The notes under the pieces: model-generated | Database searches by the model: none | What the model was told of the DNA's origin: nothing | Seen by the model: the letters and a program-made list of their open reading frames with translations, nothing else | Assembly (NCBI GenBank): GCA_905250025.1 | Contig: CAJNOJ010000017.1 | Location: 682,001 to 746,000, forward strand | Length of the DNA stretch: 64,000 bases | Direction: 5' to 3' | DNA from: Adineta ricciae | Taxonomy: Eukaryota > Rotifera > Eurotatoria > Adinetida > Adinetidae | Part shown: piece by piece, positions 25,147 to 36,897 of the stretch | Position numbering within the stretch: position 1 is the first letter of the stretch | Layout of the letters: each line of letters begins with the position of its first letter | Position numbers and translations under genes: made by a program

Positions 25147-26743
25147 TCATTGTTCTCTTGCTGATATTGAAGATGATCTACAAGATGAGACAAAAGCCAC
25201 ATGGATACAAAAATTAGAGTATGATTTAAGCTTACGTATTAACTAAATTTGATAAATGATCCACGAGAACATCCATATTCTTGAGCTTACTATATAAAAA
25301 CAAATGAATAAACAGCAGACAGCCAGCTCTAGAAGAACGAAAGAATCCGTTACAGTGTAAAACTGATCTATTCGATATGCTCGTACAAGAGAATGAAAAA
25401 ATACATGATTATATTTGGATAATGCGATGGCGATGGCGATGACAATGATGAAACTTCGAGTCCTACAGAAACAAAGAATAGAGGATGACGATAGTCTATG
25501 GAACATACTTCTCGTGTCTTCGCTAATTGTTTGTTGTAGTGATACAAATGATAATGCATCATGACGACTCATTCGCCGACTGTGTTCATTGGATGTTATT
25601 GGAATACTCAGTGAAAGTTCACTTCGACTCAGACGTCGTTTTTCTGCAAAAAAACACGCATATTCACTTGAATGGAAAAGCAGTAGACCATCTACTCATC
25701 GTGAAATCAGTAATTAGATTCAAACGGTTATCTAGAAATCAATACTTCCAGTGATTCAGAACGTCTCGGGGTACAAATAAACATACTTAAATCTTTGAAA
25801 CATTCTATTGATGTCGAATATGTATTTTTCTCGATTAATTCTAATTAAAAACAACGTGAATAACAAATGATGATGAGAGAAGCGATACAAACGTTTTATG
25901 AAGCCGTTCACTGGTTTACAAAATCGAGCTTGCGCTGTGACACACAAATGTGTGTTTGTCGCCGATGTTTGCACAAGACAATAACGCATACCTAGCGAAA
26001 ATGTATCACTGAATTTTACACCTTGATTGAACACTTCTGCTTCAACTATATAATGAAAACCAACAACTTCCTGAACTATCGTCTAAAACACGAAACGAGT
26101 TTTCTAGTATTCGAAATCAACAATGGCTTCCTTCTCCATCGCATCTCACCTGTTTCTCGCGTGTTGTAATAGTGCTTTTTCCTACTAGTGTCGACTCATA
26201 AGGTATTTTGAAGTTCAATATGCGTTCACGACATTTTGTTTCTGGATTGAGAGTCCATTCAGTTGCTGTATCATCTAATCAAGCAAGTTAAGACAACATA
26301 TCGATAACTAATAAACGAACCAAATATGTTTTGAGATTGTCGATATGTTCGAACGAATTCATTCGTTCCAAATAGTAAATCAAATAACTTGTCCACAGTT
26401 AAACTATAATTTTGTTCTATTAATTGTTTATCATAATGTGTTTCACAGGGACATTGATTTCGATAAATTACATGATGATCAGCTGATAACGATCGTGTAC
26501 CTGACAAATATTCGTTGTCACGTGACGTAGTGTGATCTGATGATACGAGATTATTCTCTTTCCTCTTATTTTTCTTGGATTTGTTGGTTTTCGTCGAGCG
26601 ATGAAGAACTTCCCCTAATGTATTACCATCATCGTCACACACGCTCGAGATCTACAGCATTGATACTTTACAATCAATCACAAGAATAAAAATATTCTTA
26701 CACTTAGTTTTGATTTGACACGTTTCTTGAGTGAAAATGCCAT
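25147..26743 (-). CDS. Aster-like VASt-domain sterol-transfer protein without GRAM
   Basis: Nine exons: 26702-26743, 26321-26651, 26150-26274, 26082-25893, 25840-25787, 25643-25509, 25462-25387, 25328-25236 and a last short one ending near 25147. The product is about 358 residues. Residues about 85-240 are a VASt domain (LTVDKLFDLLFGTNEFVR; then IVQEVVGFHYIVEAEVF; ending FIKQLIEKNTYST), the sterol-binding START-like fold of GRAMD1/Aster and yeast Lam proteins. A Ser-rich linker and one TM helix (about 308-330, IIMYFFILLAGCLLFIHLF) follow, as in ER-anchored Asters. The usual GRAM domain that senses phosphatidylserine/cholesterol is missing: the ATG is followed by only 70 basic, Ser-rich residues before the VASt fold. 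The C-terminal exon and stop are uncertain (the acceptor at 25178 or one about 30 bases downstream). Confidence 0.8.
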
Positions 26744-27289
26744 GTTATTAAACAGAAAAAGTTAAAAAACTTGTTTGTGGAACCACCGTGTGTTGTTCAG
26801 TATACGTTCACATGCATCAGTACTTACTCATATATACGCAAGAATTTTTCTTTTTGTTTCCTCATTCTTTCTTCGACCGTCTTTTGTTGTCAATAGAGAA
26901 ACAAGAAAAAGAAAAGAAGTAAAAGAAAGAATAAGAGTTTGACATAAATGCTGCATAGAATAATTGTGTTTGAAAAGTTTGTATTATGAAATAGAAGGAA
27001 ATCAATTTTTATGGAATAGAATCAATGGAATGAAAATAAAGCTTCTCGATTGGCAAACGTGCAATCAATGGCGAAATGAACTTTCACGTTCTAGAGTATA
27101 ATAGTTGAAGTCGAGGTAACCTAGACTAATTATCAATTTGACAAAGTTTTTCAGCAATGAATGTTATTGTATTTTTTATTTTAGAACATAAATCGAAATA
27201 AGACGGTTTTTGTCCTTTCTAGCATAGTTTTACTTTGCATTTGTGAATATTACTTTGTCCGACGTCTTTTTTGTCTCTTTCAAGTAGCT
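26744..27289. other. intergenic, no gene seen
   Basis: Holds the promoter of the VASt gene (a TATA-like run near 26829-26836 on the plus-strand listing) and the 3' flank of the first D,D-carboxypeptidase gene. Nothing else is supported. Confidence 0.45.
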
Positions 27290-28864
27290 CTATTTCAAAG
27301 TGTCGAGTAGATTCCATATTTTTTGTCGCATAACACTTGTTGCACCGTTGTAGTTATTTATTATAATTGAAAAGACTTGGCGATGAATATAACCGGAATA
27401 GGAAAGAACGTTACTGATAAAACCGCTCTTCATTCGAATACCATTTATCATGGGTAATGCACGTTCAAATGACGGAAACCATGGTGCTCGTTCGCGAACA
27501 TTATGTAGAACACGTACGATAGCCCATGTTGTTATGCGGTTTTGAGGTGATAAACCGGAACCATCTCTTGTCGCTACTGCTGTTTGTTCAATACCATGTT
27601 CACTCATACAGTACGTCGGTAAGACACGATTGATACTCGAATTTAGCTTCTCGGCAACTGTTTTTATCAGCACTTCACCATACATATTGATGCTTATTTG
27701 TTCAAACCAATATACGATTTCACTCATTGGTGGTGAAACGTGTATGTCGAGTGTTATTCGATTTTTTGGTAAGTCTTCATCACTACGATAGATGATTTTG
27801 ATTGGCATCGAGTTTGACCATTGCATTCCCTGACGAAGCTCATCGGCCACAAACAATGCTGAATTGGGTACTGCACCACCAATAGAGAAGTTTTGTGGTG
27901 AATCAATACCTAAAGATCCGCGTAGATAACCATGAGTACAATCAGGACCCAAATAAACGTCGGCAAGATCGCCACTGCCCGGTGAACCTGTCACCAATTC
28001 ATTTGTAAATGTTACTGATGGAGGTAAATTTTCATAACCAGCAAGTGTGACAGGATCGCCGACAGAAGAACCAGGAGACAGAATTATACGAAATTGATTT
28101 TCGCGCCAGTTCAATGCACTACTACCCGTTGCATAGTAATTGCTAATTGAAATCAAATCAGAATAACAATAGGGTGTGACTTGAATCAATATTTGATTTT
28201 ACCCTAAACCTCCCCATGGATATCCATCTGGTACTGTTTGTGTTTCAACTGACCATGCACTCAGATCCACAACAACACCTCGACATTCTTTGATCCCTCG
28301 ACTTCTAATCGCATTCAACCAGCGTTCCATTACCACCTCACCTTTCGTCTCATTCCATCGCCAACTTCCCAAACTCGGATCACCACTTCCTATACACACA
28401 CAAACACACACATGCTTAGAAAAAGCACCGTTTTCGGCGAAGGACGGCCGCATACTAACCGACGATATAGATATAACCGTTGAGAATGCCAAACGAGTTG
28501 ATATTGCCGGAATATTGTAACATAGTCTTATAGCGATAATCTGTGCCTAGATAATGTAGAGCAGCAGCACCTGTAACCGTTTTCATCGTTGAAGCAGGTG
28601 AAAGGCCCAAGTCTTTATTGAAGGAGAAGGTGATGTTTCCTGTCGAATTATCAAAAATTGTAATCGAATAAGCTGCATGTAACAACTGAGGGTCTTTTGT
28701 GAAATTGTCCCAGGCTGCAGTAAATCTTGCATTTTCAATCGCATTCGTTTGAGGTTTAATAATCCACAGAGTAATTAGAACAGTAAGACATTGTCTCTGA
28801 TAAAAAGTTTTATGAAAGATTTATGACCACCCGAATTTTAACTTACTTTCAACCTCGATCCCAT
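27290..28864 (-). CDS. D-alanyl-D-alanine carboxypeptidase-like (peptidase S13/PBP4), copy A
   Basis: Exons 28847-28864, 28460-28796, 28203-28389 and 27290-28142 give 464 residues. The N-terminus has a hydrophobic signal segment (residues 9-19). Penicillin-binding catalytic motifs are in order: SxxK as STMK (about 76-79), SxN as SIN, DGSGLS, and KTG as KSG followed by an open C-terminal tail, the layout of bacterial DacB/PBP4. These enzymes cleave the terminal D-Ala of peptidoglycan stem peptides. Animals have no peptidoglycan and no native S13 family, so bacterial origin by transfer is likely, and bdelloids are known for such gains. Three short introns and a eukaryote-style signal peptide show domestication. 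A 4-exon model keeps phase throughout. A role in digesting or resisting ingested bacteria is inference. Confidence 0.88.
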
Positions 28865-29168
28865 CGCTGAATGTAACGAAAGAAATAAGTGAATAAAAAT
28901 ATTGTGTATTTCTATAGTCTCTTATCAAGATTCTTTATCTGCCTAAGTAAAAGGCCATATATACAGAAGTGTCGTATCTGTCAATATTTTGAAATCATCG
29001 AGACTCGACATGACTATTCTCGAAAAGATTAAAGAATTTGATTCGTATCGATAGATCGCGTAAAATAAGCAAAAGTTTCCGCTCTGTTTCTTAGTCCATT
29101 ATTTAGAATGACTTGGACTGCATAAAATACGTATACATATATATTTTATTTATAAGAACAATTGTCAG
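28865..29168. other. spacer between tandem carboxypeptidase genes
   Basis: About 300 bases separate the two copies. It contains an ATATATATATTTTATTT stretch near 29138-29152 and should hold the promoter of copy A and the 3' end of copy B. No ORF is supported. Confidence 0.5.
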
Positions 29169-30678
29169 TTAGCTAAGCGTATCTAACAAGTCAAATAATT
29201 TTTGTCGCATACTATTTCTTTGTCCATTGAAATTATTGGTGATAATAGAGAAGACTTGATTGTTAACATAGCCGGCGTATGACAGAGCATTATGAATGTA
29301 TCCGCTTTTCATTCGTATATTATTGATGATTGGTAGTGCTTGCTCGAAGGATGTGAACCACGGTGCACGTTTCCTCACATTGTGCAAGACACGTGCAATT
29401 GCTCGTGTTGTTATACGATTTTCTGGTGACAGTCCTGAGCCATCTATAGTTGCTACTTCAGCTTGTTCGATCCCATGTTCACCATTACAATATGCCGATA
29501 ATATAGTATCACTGCTAGTATTTATTGCATAAGCGATTGTTTTTATCAGCGCTTCACCATACATGTTGATACTTACTCGTTCAAACCAATATATGATTTC
29601 ACTCATTGGTGGTGAAACGTGTATGTCGAGTGTTATTCGACTTTTTGGTAAGTCTTCATCATTACGATAGATGATTTTGATTGGCATCGAGTTTGACCAT
29701 TGCATTCCCTGACGAAGCTCATCGGCCACAAACAATGCTGAATTGGGTACTGCACCACCGATAGAGAAATTTTTGGCTGTGTCGACGCTGAGTGTGCCGC
29801 GCAAATAACCGTGCGTGCCATCAGGTGCCAAGAAAAGATTTGTACGATCTCCCGTACCTACAGCACCAGTTGTAATCTCATTAATTAATGTTACGGACGG
29901 TGGTGGACGATCGACATAAACAAGAGTAACAGGATCGCCGACAGAAGAGCCAGGTGAAAGAAATAGCCGAAATTGGTTCTCACGCCAGTTCAGTGCGCTG
30001 TGACCCGTTCCGTAATGATTTCTATGCAGATTTAACACTCTGGATGTACACACAATACAAGTTACGTTGAACACAACTCACCCTAGGTCTCCCCACGGAT
30101 ATCCGCTAGGTATAGTCTGTGTTTGATCTGGCCATGCACTCAGATCCACAACAACACCTCGACATTCTTTGATCCCTCGACTTCTAATCGCATTCAACCA
30201 GCGTTCCATTACCACCTCGCCCTTCGTCTCATTCCATCGCCAACTTCCCAAACTCGGATCACCACTTCCTATACACACACAAACACACACATGCTTAGAA
30301 AAAGCACCGTTTTCGGCGAAGGACGGCCGCATACTAACCGACGATATAGATATAACCGTTGAGAATGCCAAACGAGTTGATATTGCCGGAATATTGTAAT
30401 ATAGTCTTATAGCGATAATCTGTGCCTAGATAATGTAGAGCAGCAGCACCTGTAACCGTTTTCAGCGTCGATGCAGGTGCGAGACCGAGGTTTTCATTAT
30501 GAGAGAATATAATGTTACCAGTGGAATTATCAAGAATAGTGAGTGAAAATGTAGCGTACGATAGTTGAGGGTCTTGCATGAAATGACTCCATGCTGTAGA
30601 GAAGTTTGTATTGACAGCAGCATACGTGTGACATTGAATCGACAGAAAACTGAAGAGAATTAAAACAATCCTCTGCAT
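29169..30678 (-). CDS. D-alanyl-D-alanine carboxypeptidase-like (peptidase S13/PBP4), copy B
   Basis: Exons 30339-30678, 30082-30268 and 29169-30021 give 459 residues. The second and third exons have exactly the same lengths (187 and 853 nt) as in copy A. A signal peptide (MQRIVLILFSFLSIQC) precedes the enzyme. The motifs are STLK (about residues 70-73), SIN (326-328), DGSGLS (369-374) and KSG (414-416). All catalytic residues remain, so both copies look functional. It lies head-to-tail with copy A, 304 bases away. Two stretches are almost identical to copy A while others differ widely, suggesting gene conversion. A short 5' exon ending ATG before a donor near 30735 could replace the ATG at 30678, mirroring the 6-codon first exon of copy A. 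Confidence 0.88.
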
Positions 30679-31723
30679 TCAGAGAAAATCCTCGCCTATG
30701 CATAGTTCGATACAGAAAATATTAATTTCTTACCATCCCACAGTGGCTTATCAGTTTTCAAGTAGGTAGTTCGGTATTTGAAGGAAAAAAAACTTTTATA
30801 TATTTTTTTAGAGTATGTGTAGTAGATAAAGATTGATGACAAGAAATTTGTGGATTAGATGAAATTGAATAAATATCACCTGGTCGTTTGAGACATAAAG
30901 AGAAGCAAACAATACGTTTTTCATTCTGGCCTGTCATTTTCTTCTACACTTTATTAAATATCTCCACCCTAGAAATCTTCTACCATGAGGGTCGAAAGTC
31001 GCATAACGTATTTGTACATTCAATTCAGCTGAACAGGTATAAGTATTATTAAAAAAAAGAGATAAACAGACTACAAATTAATGGGCTTTTAATAAATTTA
31101 TTATTAAGAAGATAAATAATCATATTAAAAAGAAGAAATAAAATATAAAACAGCATGACTCCTAAAAAACAGATCCCTTATCTTACGAAGAATACTGTTC
31201 CAGAGCAAAACTCCTACTATATCCATTCATTAACGTAGCATTTCATAGAGTATACTAAGAAAGGTAAAATCTATATATATGTTTGCTCATCAATCTCTGT
31301 TCGAGTAGCAGCAGGTGTCCTTTGATCACATGTATAAAAAATAGCAACATAATAGAAAAATTATATGTCATCAGATAGACTACACAATCAGAAAAAGACA
31401 ATATAACCAATCGTTGTAGAAAATTCAATACAAGCAGTAATTTTCATGAAGTCATATCGTAAATAATACATCATCATGATACTCTGTATGACGCGAGAGG
31501 AAAGAAAATATCACACGCATTTGATTAAAATCTAAATACCTGGTTATGTCATCTAGGTCGAATTGTGAAGCGTTGATCATAATCATATATCAAAAGTTTT
31601 ATAGAAAAAACATCTACTCTACGACTCGACGTGAGATTAATAAGCAATAATGTTTGTAGATTCTCTCTAACTTACTACAATCTACCAAACGCCGTATGAA
31701 TGTAGTTGGAATGTTACATTTGT
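30679..31723. other. intergenic, no gene seen
   Basis: AT-rich. It includes the promoter of copy B and the 3' flank of the fucosyltransferase-like gene. I see no supported ORF or repeat beyond short A/T runs. Confidence 0.45.
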
Positions 31724-33528
31724 TTAGGACTTTTCGTTGGTTTCAATGTTGATTTTATATTTTTTAGTATCATTCAGAGAATCCGGAGCATTTTGAGCAT
31801 ATGTGTATGATTGAAGGCCTGGTCGATGTTGTCTTTGAGCATAAATAACTTCGCGAAAGAAACGAAATACGTTGGAATCTGTATGACCAATTGTGAAGGC
31901 GGAATGTTCAATTAAAAATCGCATACTAACTAGAAATTGTTCGAAACCAATACGATGAAATGGATCAAAGCATGCTTGTGGTGCAAGAACATTGTAAAGA
32001 ATATTTCTTCCACGTAAATGTTCTCGCGCATACGATTCATCCGTACCCTTCGAATTCGGATTTGCATAGTCTTGAAGTGCCTGCATGACAGATGTATCGT
32101 CGGTCATAACAAAAATGTATTTAAACTTTTTCTTTTGTCGTTTTTCTTCGTCGACGATTCCTTTGACATATAACGAAAGATTTCGCCAATGCTGATGCTT
32201 CGCCCAGAAGGAATCTTCATTGGATTTATCCCCCCGGCGAATATATAAACCAGCAAGTTGATCGAATACATTTGTACTAGCTGGAATCGAATGTTTATCT
32301 CGGAGATAATCTAACCAATATTGGGTTAATACTCGCATGCTATATTCAATGCGCGGTGCATTTTGCGAGCCAAAATATAAAACAAACATATAACGAAGAA
32401 ATGAGCCGAAAATGTGATCTTGCCAAGTTAATTTATAACTTATATTTGAAACTAAAAGATCAGAAGAGAAGGCATCAGGTTTATTTGTGTTGATCCATTC
32501 GCCAAGCGGAACATTTTTCGCATTGTTTGGTGCGTAAATATGCTCATTAGAATGATCGATAAGAACTTTCAGAGGCGAGTCATAAGTAACTGATGTCTTC
32601 TTGCGATCGAACAACCATTTTCGTATGGGTACATGATGGTAATCCATTTTCCAGAATTCGCTCGACCATAGAGGACGGTTCTCTTTATTATTTCTATATT
32701 CAAATAGTTTACTGGTGATTGCAATACTAATCTTATTTGAATCAGATTCAATAAGGGTTTTCATAGTCTTCAATTCCGGATCTTGCTCGTATGCTGTGCA
32801 AATCGAAGATGGAAGAAAATAACGTTTTATACCTTCGCCTAAGAAATCATCCTTTTCACCACGGTCGCCACTAAAACGAGTTCCACGAAGTACAGCAATA
32901 CGCGGACTATACAATGTTTGGCCAAATTGTGCAATGAAACAGAGAACCCTACTGAAGAATCCCGACCAATGTTGCTGTAGAATAAAGATCGATTGCGCAC
33001 GGCATATGTTAAGAATTTCTTGTTTGCTCATCGATCCACTTTGAATTTCATCCAGATGTGGAAACTGTTTTTCCGAAAGATATTTGAGCATTTCGATCTC
33101 AGCAATTTTATTCCATCGAACATCACCTTGTTCATCAAGCCACAGGATAGGAGTAAGTGATTGACGAAATTTGCTTTCATCATATGTTATCGTTTCACTT
33201 GTATATTCACGTTGCAATGGTTGTTTACTCAGCTCTGTCGGGAACAGTCTAGAGCAAACGAATTATTTGCAAAAACCTATCTCGTTTCAGTCACTTACCT
33301 AACTGGTAGACTTTGTATTTGAACTAATTCATTATACATGGGTGTATCTTTAAAAGTCAATGCTGGAGTCTGCACGCGTTCATTTTGTTTGAGTGGTAAA
33401 ATCGGCTTTGAATTGTTGGTATCGTTTTCAAGTTTACTTGTCGATTGATATCGTATGATTAGGTACAACGTGACCGTCATACTACATACGATTAAGAACA
33501 TTCGGGTAGCAGAAAAACGAACCAACAT
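31724..33528 (-). CDS. type II membrane fucosyltransferase-like protein
   Basis: Two exons (33299-33528 and 31724-33248, 50-nt intron) encode 584 residues. A short cytoplasmic tail is followed by one TM anchor (about residues 9-25, MFLIVCSMTVTLYLII) and a stem, the layout of Golgi glycosyltransferases. The catalytic half has YIRRGDK at about 412-418, then VMTDDTS (about 457) and a late segment (FEQFLVSMRFLIEHSAFTIGHTDSNVFRFF). This is the motif order of FUT8-type GT23 and related GT-B fucosyltransferases, where the first motif (H-x-R-R-x-D) binds GDP-fucose. Here the leading His is Tyr and an insert makes RRGDK. No SH3 domain like that of FUT8 is visible. Probable role: protein or glycan fucosylation in the secretory pathway. 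The acceptor is unknown, and a divergent nodulation-like enzyme is possible. Confidence 0.6.
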
Positions 33529-34409
33529 GCTTCTAGTTGGTAATATTTTTCCTCGAAAGAAAAGAAAAAGAAATATTTAATTCAACTTTCTTACGTATTC
33601 TGTCGAACAAAGTGTAGGTTAAAATAAAAAGAAAGAAATGACTATTTATTTCTCTTCGCTTTCAATGCCGCCTAGTGAAAAGATAGTCGCAATTGAAAAA
33701 CAGTAAGCTAAAGTAAACATGGCAACGTTGAAATACACTGCGGTCAGTTCGCGTAGCGCAACTTGCAAAGTTCTTCTGACAACATCGATGATGATTACTC
33801 AGGTGACGAATTTTGTTTGATTATTAACTGTTAACTCATAATTTTTTACATTGACAATCAAGCAAGTAACAAAATACAAAGAAAATTTTCTTTTATTGCG
33901 TTTCTATTTGATAATTACGGGAAACAACGAGTTTTTTTCCTCCTTGTTCCTTTTTGATTGATGCGAGAAAGTACTGTGGAATAAAAAATTTTTCAGAACG
34001 ACTTGAACTACAAGGGTGTTACGTAGCGCGCCGTAGATGCAATCTGGCCATTGTCAAAATGGTATCAAACACAACGAATTGACAAACAATCCATGTACAC
34101 TCAAGACAGTTTCATTGCATTAAGTATAAATCAGCTTTTATGTTTCAACTCCGTATTTTATTAAACAGAAGAAGGAAAAGAAAAACTGGCCAAAACGATG
34201 TTTTGACTTCATATTCGTCGAATTTCAGTTGATGTTCGCTTAACAAGATAAATGATTAGTTTACTTCGGATGATAGGTTCTTCTTTTATATAGTACACAC
34301 CATGAAATTAACGAAAGAAACAGAATCTAATGTAAGACATAAACACGCATGCATACAAGAAATGAAAAATCTGACAAATAGGTAGATAGAAAACGAAACG
34401 AAAACCAAT
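33529..34409. other. intergenic, no gene seen
   Basis: Holds the promoter of the fucosyltransferase-like gene and the 3' flank of the discoidin gene. No further feature is supported. Confidence 0.45.
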
Positions 34410-36861
34410 CTACTGCTCATAAACAAATACTTCACAAAGAACAGCAGTAAATAGTTTATTCCATCGATCAGTGACACCATCAGCTTCGATATAAACAAAC
34501 CGACCACGTAATGAACGTTCACATTGAAAATGAAGACGAGATGACGAAGTCAACGCTTGATCCGTACGAGTGATAAATGAACATAAATTAGCAGTCTTGA
34601 AACGATATCGACGTGGACGATAATCTACATAAACATTGTATCGCTCTAAGTTTGCCAGATAGTCACGATAAATTGATGTTGACATGGAAGAATTAGTGAC
34701 TAAAATTATATATTGACAAAATATTATTTGCTTTAGAAGAGTGCGTATGTTTTTGTGTTCAATACCTTTGTTATTTGCATGCCATGTTCGTAACATGACA
34801 CCAGCGATATTTGTAATACGACCTAAATCGACCATCCAAACAGGTTTTCGAACAAAATAATTGTCAATCGTTGCACATTTCGACCAATCTAATGATTCTT
34901 CTAAACCGTCAACGGCTAGTGATGCATCACCATTGGTTTCTCTTGGACTGCGGTATTTCAGTTCGCTCACTCCATTTGGTTGGTGCTGACGATTTCGATC
35001 ATTTGTCCAGGTCTGCTTTTTATATGCCATATTTTCCACTTTTAAAGAAAAAGTAGAAGCGACTTTCTTCGCTATCACAAAAAATCAACGAAAAGGTGCG
35101 CTTACCACATTGAGCTTCGCTATTGACACGAAAGTAACCAGGAAAACAGGTACCTGAAATGAAAACACGACTTTCGTAAGTAGTTCTTGTTTAGGTAATA
35201 ATAACTATACCTTGATGCGGACATCCTAAAATAGCTGCTCGCATGCTAACATGATTATGCCATTCTGTTGGATGTAAGCGAACGTATCGAGCAAAGAATG
35301 GTTCATTAAGAAAATGAATACGTTCACTATCACGATCATTATTCGCCGCAAATTCCTAGATAAACAAGTTTCGTTTCATCTAGCCTTAAAACAATCGAGA
35401 AACAATCAAACCTTGGGTTCAACTTGCGATTTATCTTTATAATAGAGCCATAGGCGGCTGTCATTCGAAAACGAAACTTTATATTTTGTCACCCATTGCT
35501 CTTGACTGGTATCTCCACGGCCTTTAGTTATCAGTGATGTGACGGTTGATGGATGGCCCAAGTCGAATTCGAGCCATTGATCGTGTTCTAAAAGTAGCTT
35601 ATTACAACTATTCTCGTTTGATTTCCTCCAATACTAACTATATCGTTTCCTAGAGCACCAGCCTTTATTACTCATCAAGTATCCATCCTCTGGTTGACAT
35701 GATGCACGTCGACGATACGGCCACGATGTTGATGCACTGATCTTCCCATATGGTGGTAAACCCAGATGTTGCTTACATTCTACAACATTGAAAGAAAATG
35801 AGAAATTATGAACAATCCTATCGCACAAAAGAGATTAGTGGCTCGTACCTTGACAACCCACGATTTCAACACGCAGGGATGGATGTGAGTACCATTGAAT
35901 AGGATGAAATTTGATGAATCGAGCAACAATAGGTTCGTCGAAATAGTTGTGACGAACCGCATATGAATCAGTATTAGCAGCAAATATCTAATTTAAAGAA
36001 CACAGAAGATTGCATAGTAGACTATTGACAGATGAAGATTTACAAGGATGCGAGGTGACATTTTGTTCAAAGTCAACTAAGTCAAGGACAGTGCATCTTA
36101 AACATCTGTGGCTTTCAGTCGTAAGACAAAGGAATACGAAGAAAATGTTGGACATAAAATTTCACGCATTTTAGTAACCGCTGGTTTTTATGTGCAATAC
36201 GATTATTTCTACTTTTTTCTTTATAGATAAATGATAATGACAGACAACTATGATGTTCGAATATTAGTTCATAATGGTGATTTTTTTCTCCTCTATCGAA
36301 GGTCTATCCTCACTCCAAGAATGAAAGAAACAACACATCATCTCGATGAACAATCGAACATCTATCTTACCTTTTGATTTCCATATCGATCCACAAGATA
36401 TTGCCATCGATAAGCATCAGTACTGTACGAGACCATAAACGATGTAACATATTCCTCTTTATTCGCTCGGCCTTGAGTTAATACGCCCGATATCTATGGG
36501 CAAAAAATATCTTTACATAACCGTCAAATTCGTCCTAAAATGCTTGACATACTTTCGCAGCAATACCTAAATCAATTTGTAACCATTCGGAATCTGACTT
36601 ATGCCTTGCACACCAAGCACGATCTACAGATTGATATAGACGAGCGTTTTTCTCATGACAGTCAGGATCCCATAATGTCGACGATGCAGTGATTTGCCAA
36701 TCACGAATTTCGCCACTAATCATGCCCAATGGTCCATTACATACTAAAATTCAAAACCGATTAAACACCGAATCTAATATATATCCATATCACCTACCTT
36801 GAGTGCTAGCGCTGGTCGAATGAATCAATGAAATGAAGTAGTAAAAGCTTAGCCAGAACAT
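34410..36861 (-). CDS. secreted protein with two discoidin (F5/8 C) domains plus a third sugar-binding-like domain
   Basis: Ten exons (36798-36861, 36553-36743, 36371-36493, 35849-35987, 35639-35779, 35412-35587, 35211-35355, 35106-35153, 34766-35038, 34410-34699) give 529 residues; an in-frame upstream ATG at 36897 would add 12. A signal peptide (residues 1-17) is followed by two F5/8 C domains (about 22-165 and 165-325). Each has WLQIDLG or WLEFDLG, a TQGR/TKGR turn, VSYS/VSFS, and a final ARFIKFHP or ARYVRLHP ending in a Cys. A Cys-containing linker then leads into a third, more divergent jelly-roll-like domain (VWMVDLGRITNIAGVMLRTW; ending in VFVYEQ) resembling fucolectin-type folds. Such proteins bind sugars or anionic lipids outside the cell. 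Domain-internal introns sit at matching places in repeats 1 and 2, pointing to internal duplication. Confidence 0.85.
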
Positions 36862-36897
36862 TTTCAGTCTTGAACAGTATTGAAAATATTTAAACAT

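Noticed and set aside
25243-25572. Long minus-strand frame with a different TM-like stretch in the VASt gene
   Set aside because: It reads through two introns; the spliced frame restores the Aster-type TM helix and exact phase.
28390-28492. Minus-strand frame with Cys-Val repeats reading into carboxypeptidase exon 3 (also at 30269)
   Set aside because: This part is the GT-rich 70-nt intron, not coding sequence.
28290-28520. Identical plus-strand 76-residue ORFs at 28290-28520 and 30169-30399
   Set aside because: They are antisense to the carboxypeptidase exons and span their intron; identity comes from the conversion tract.
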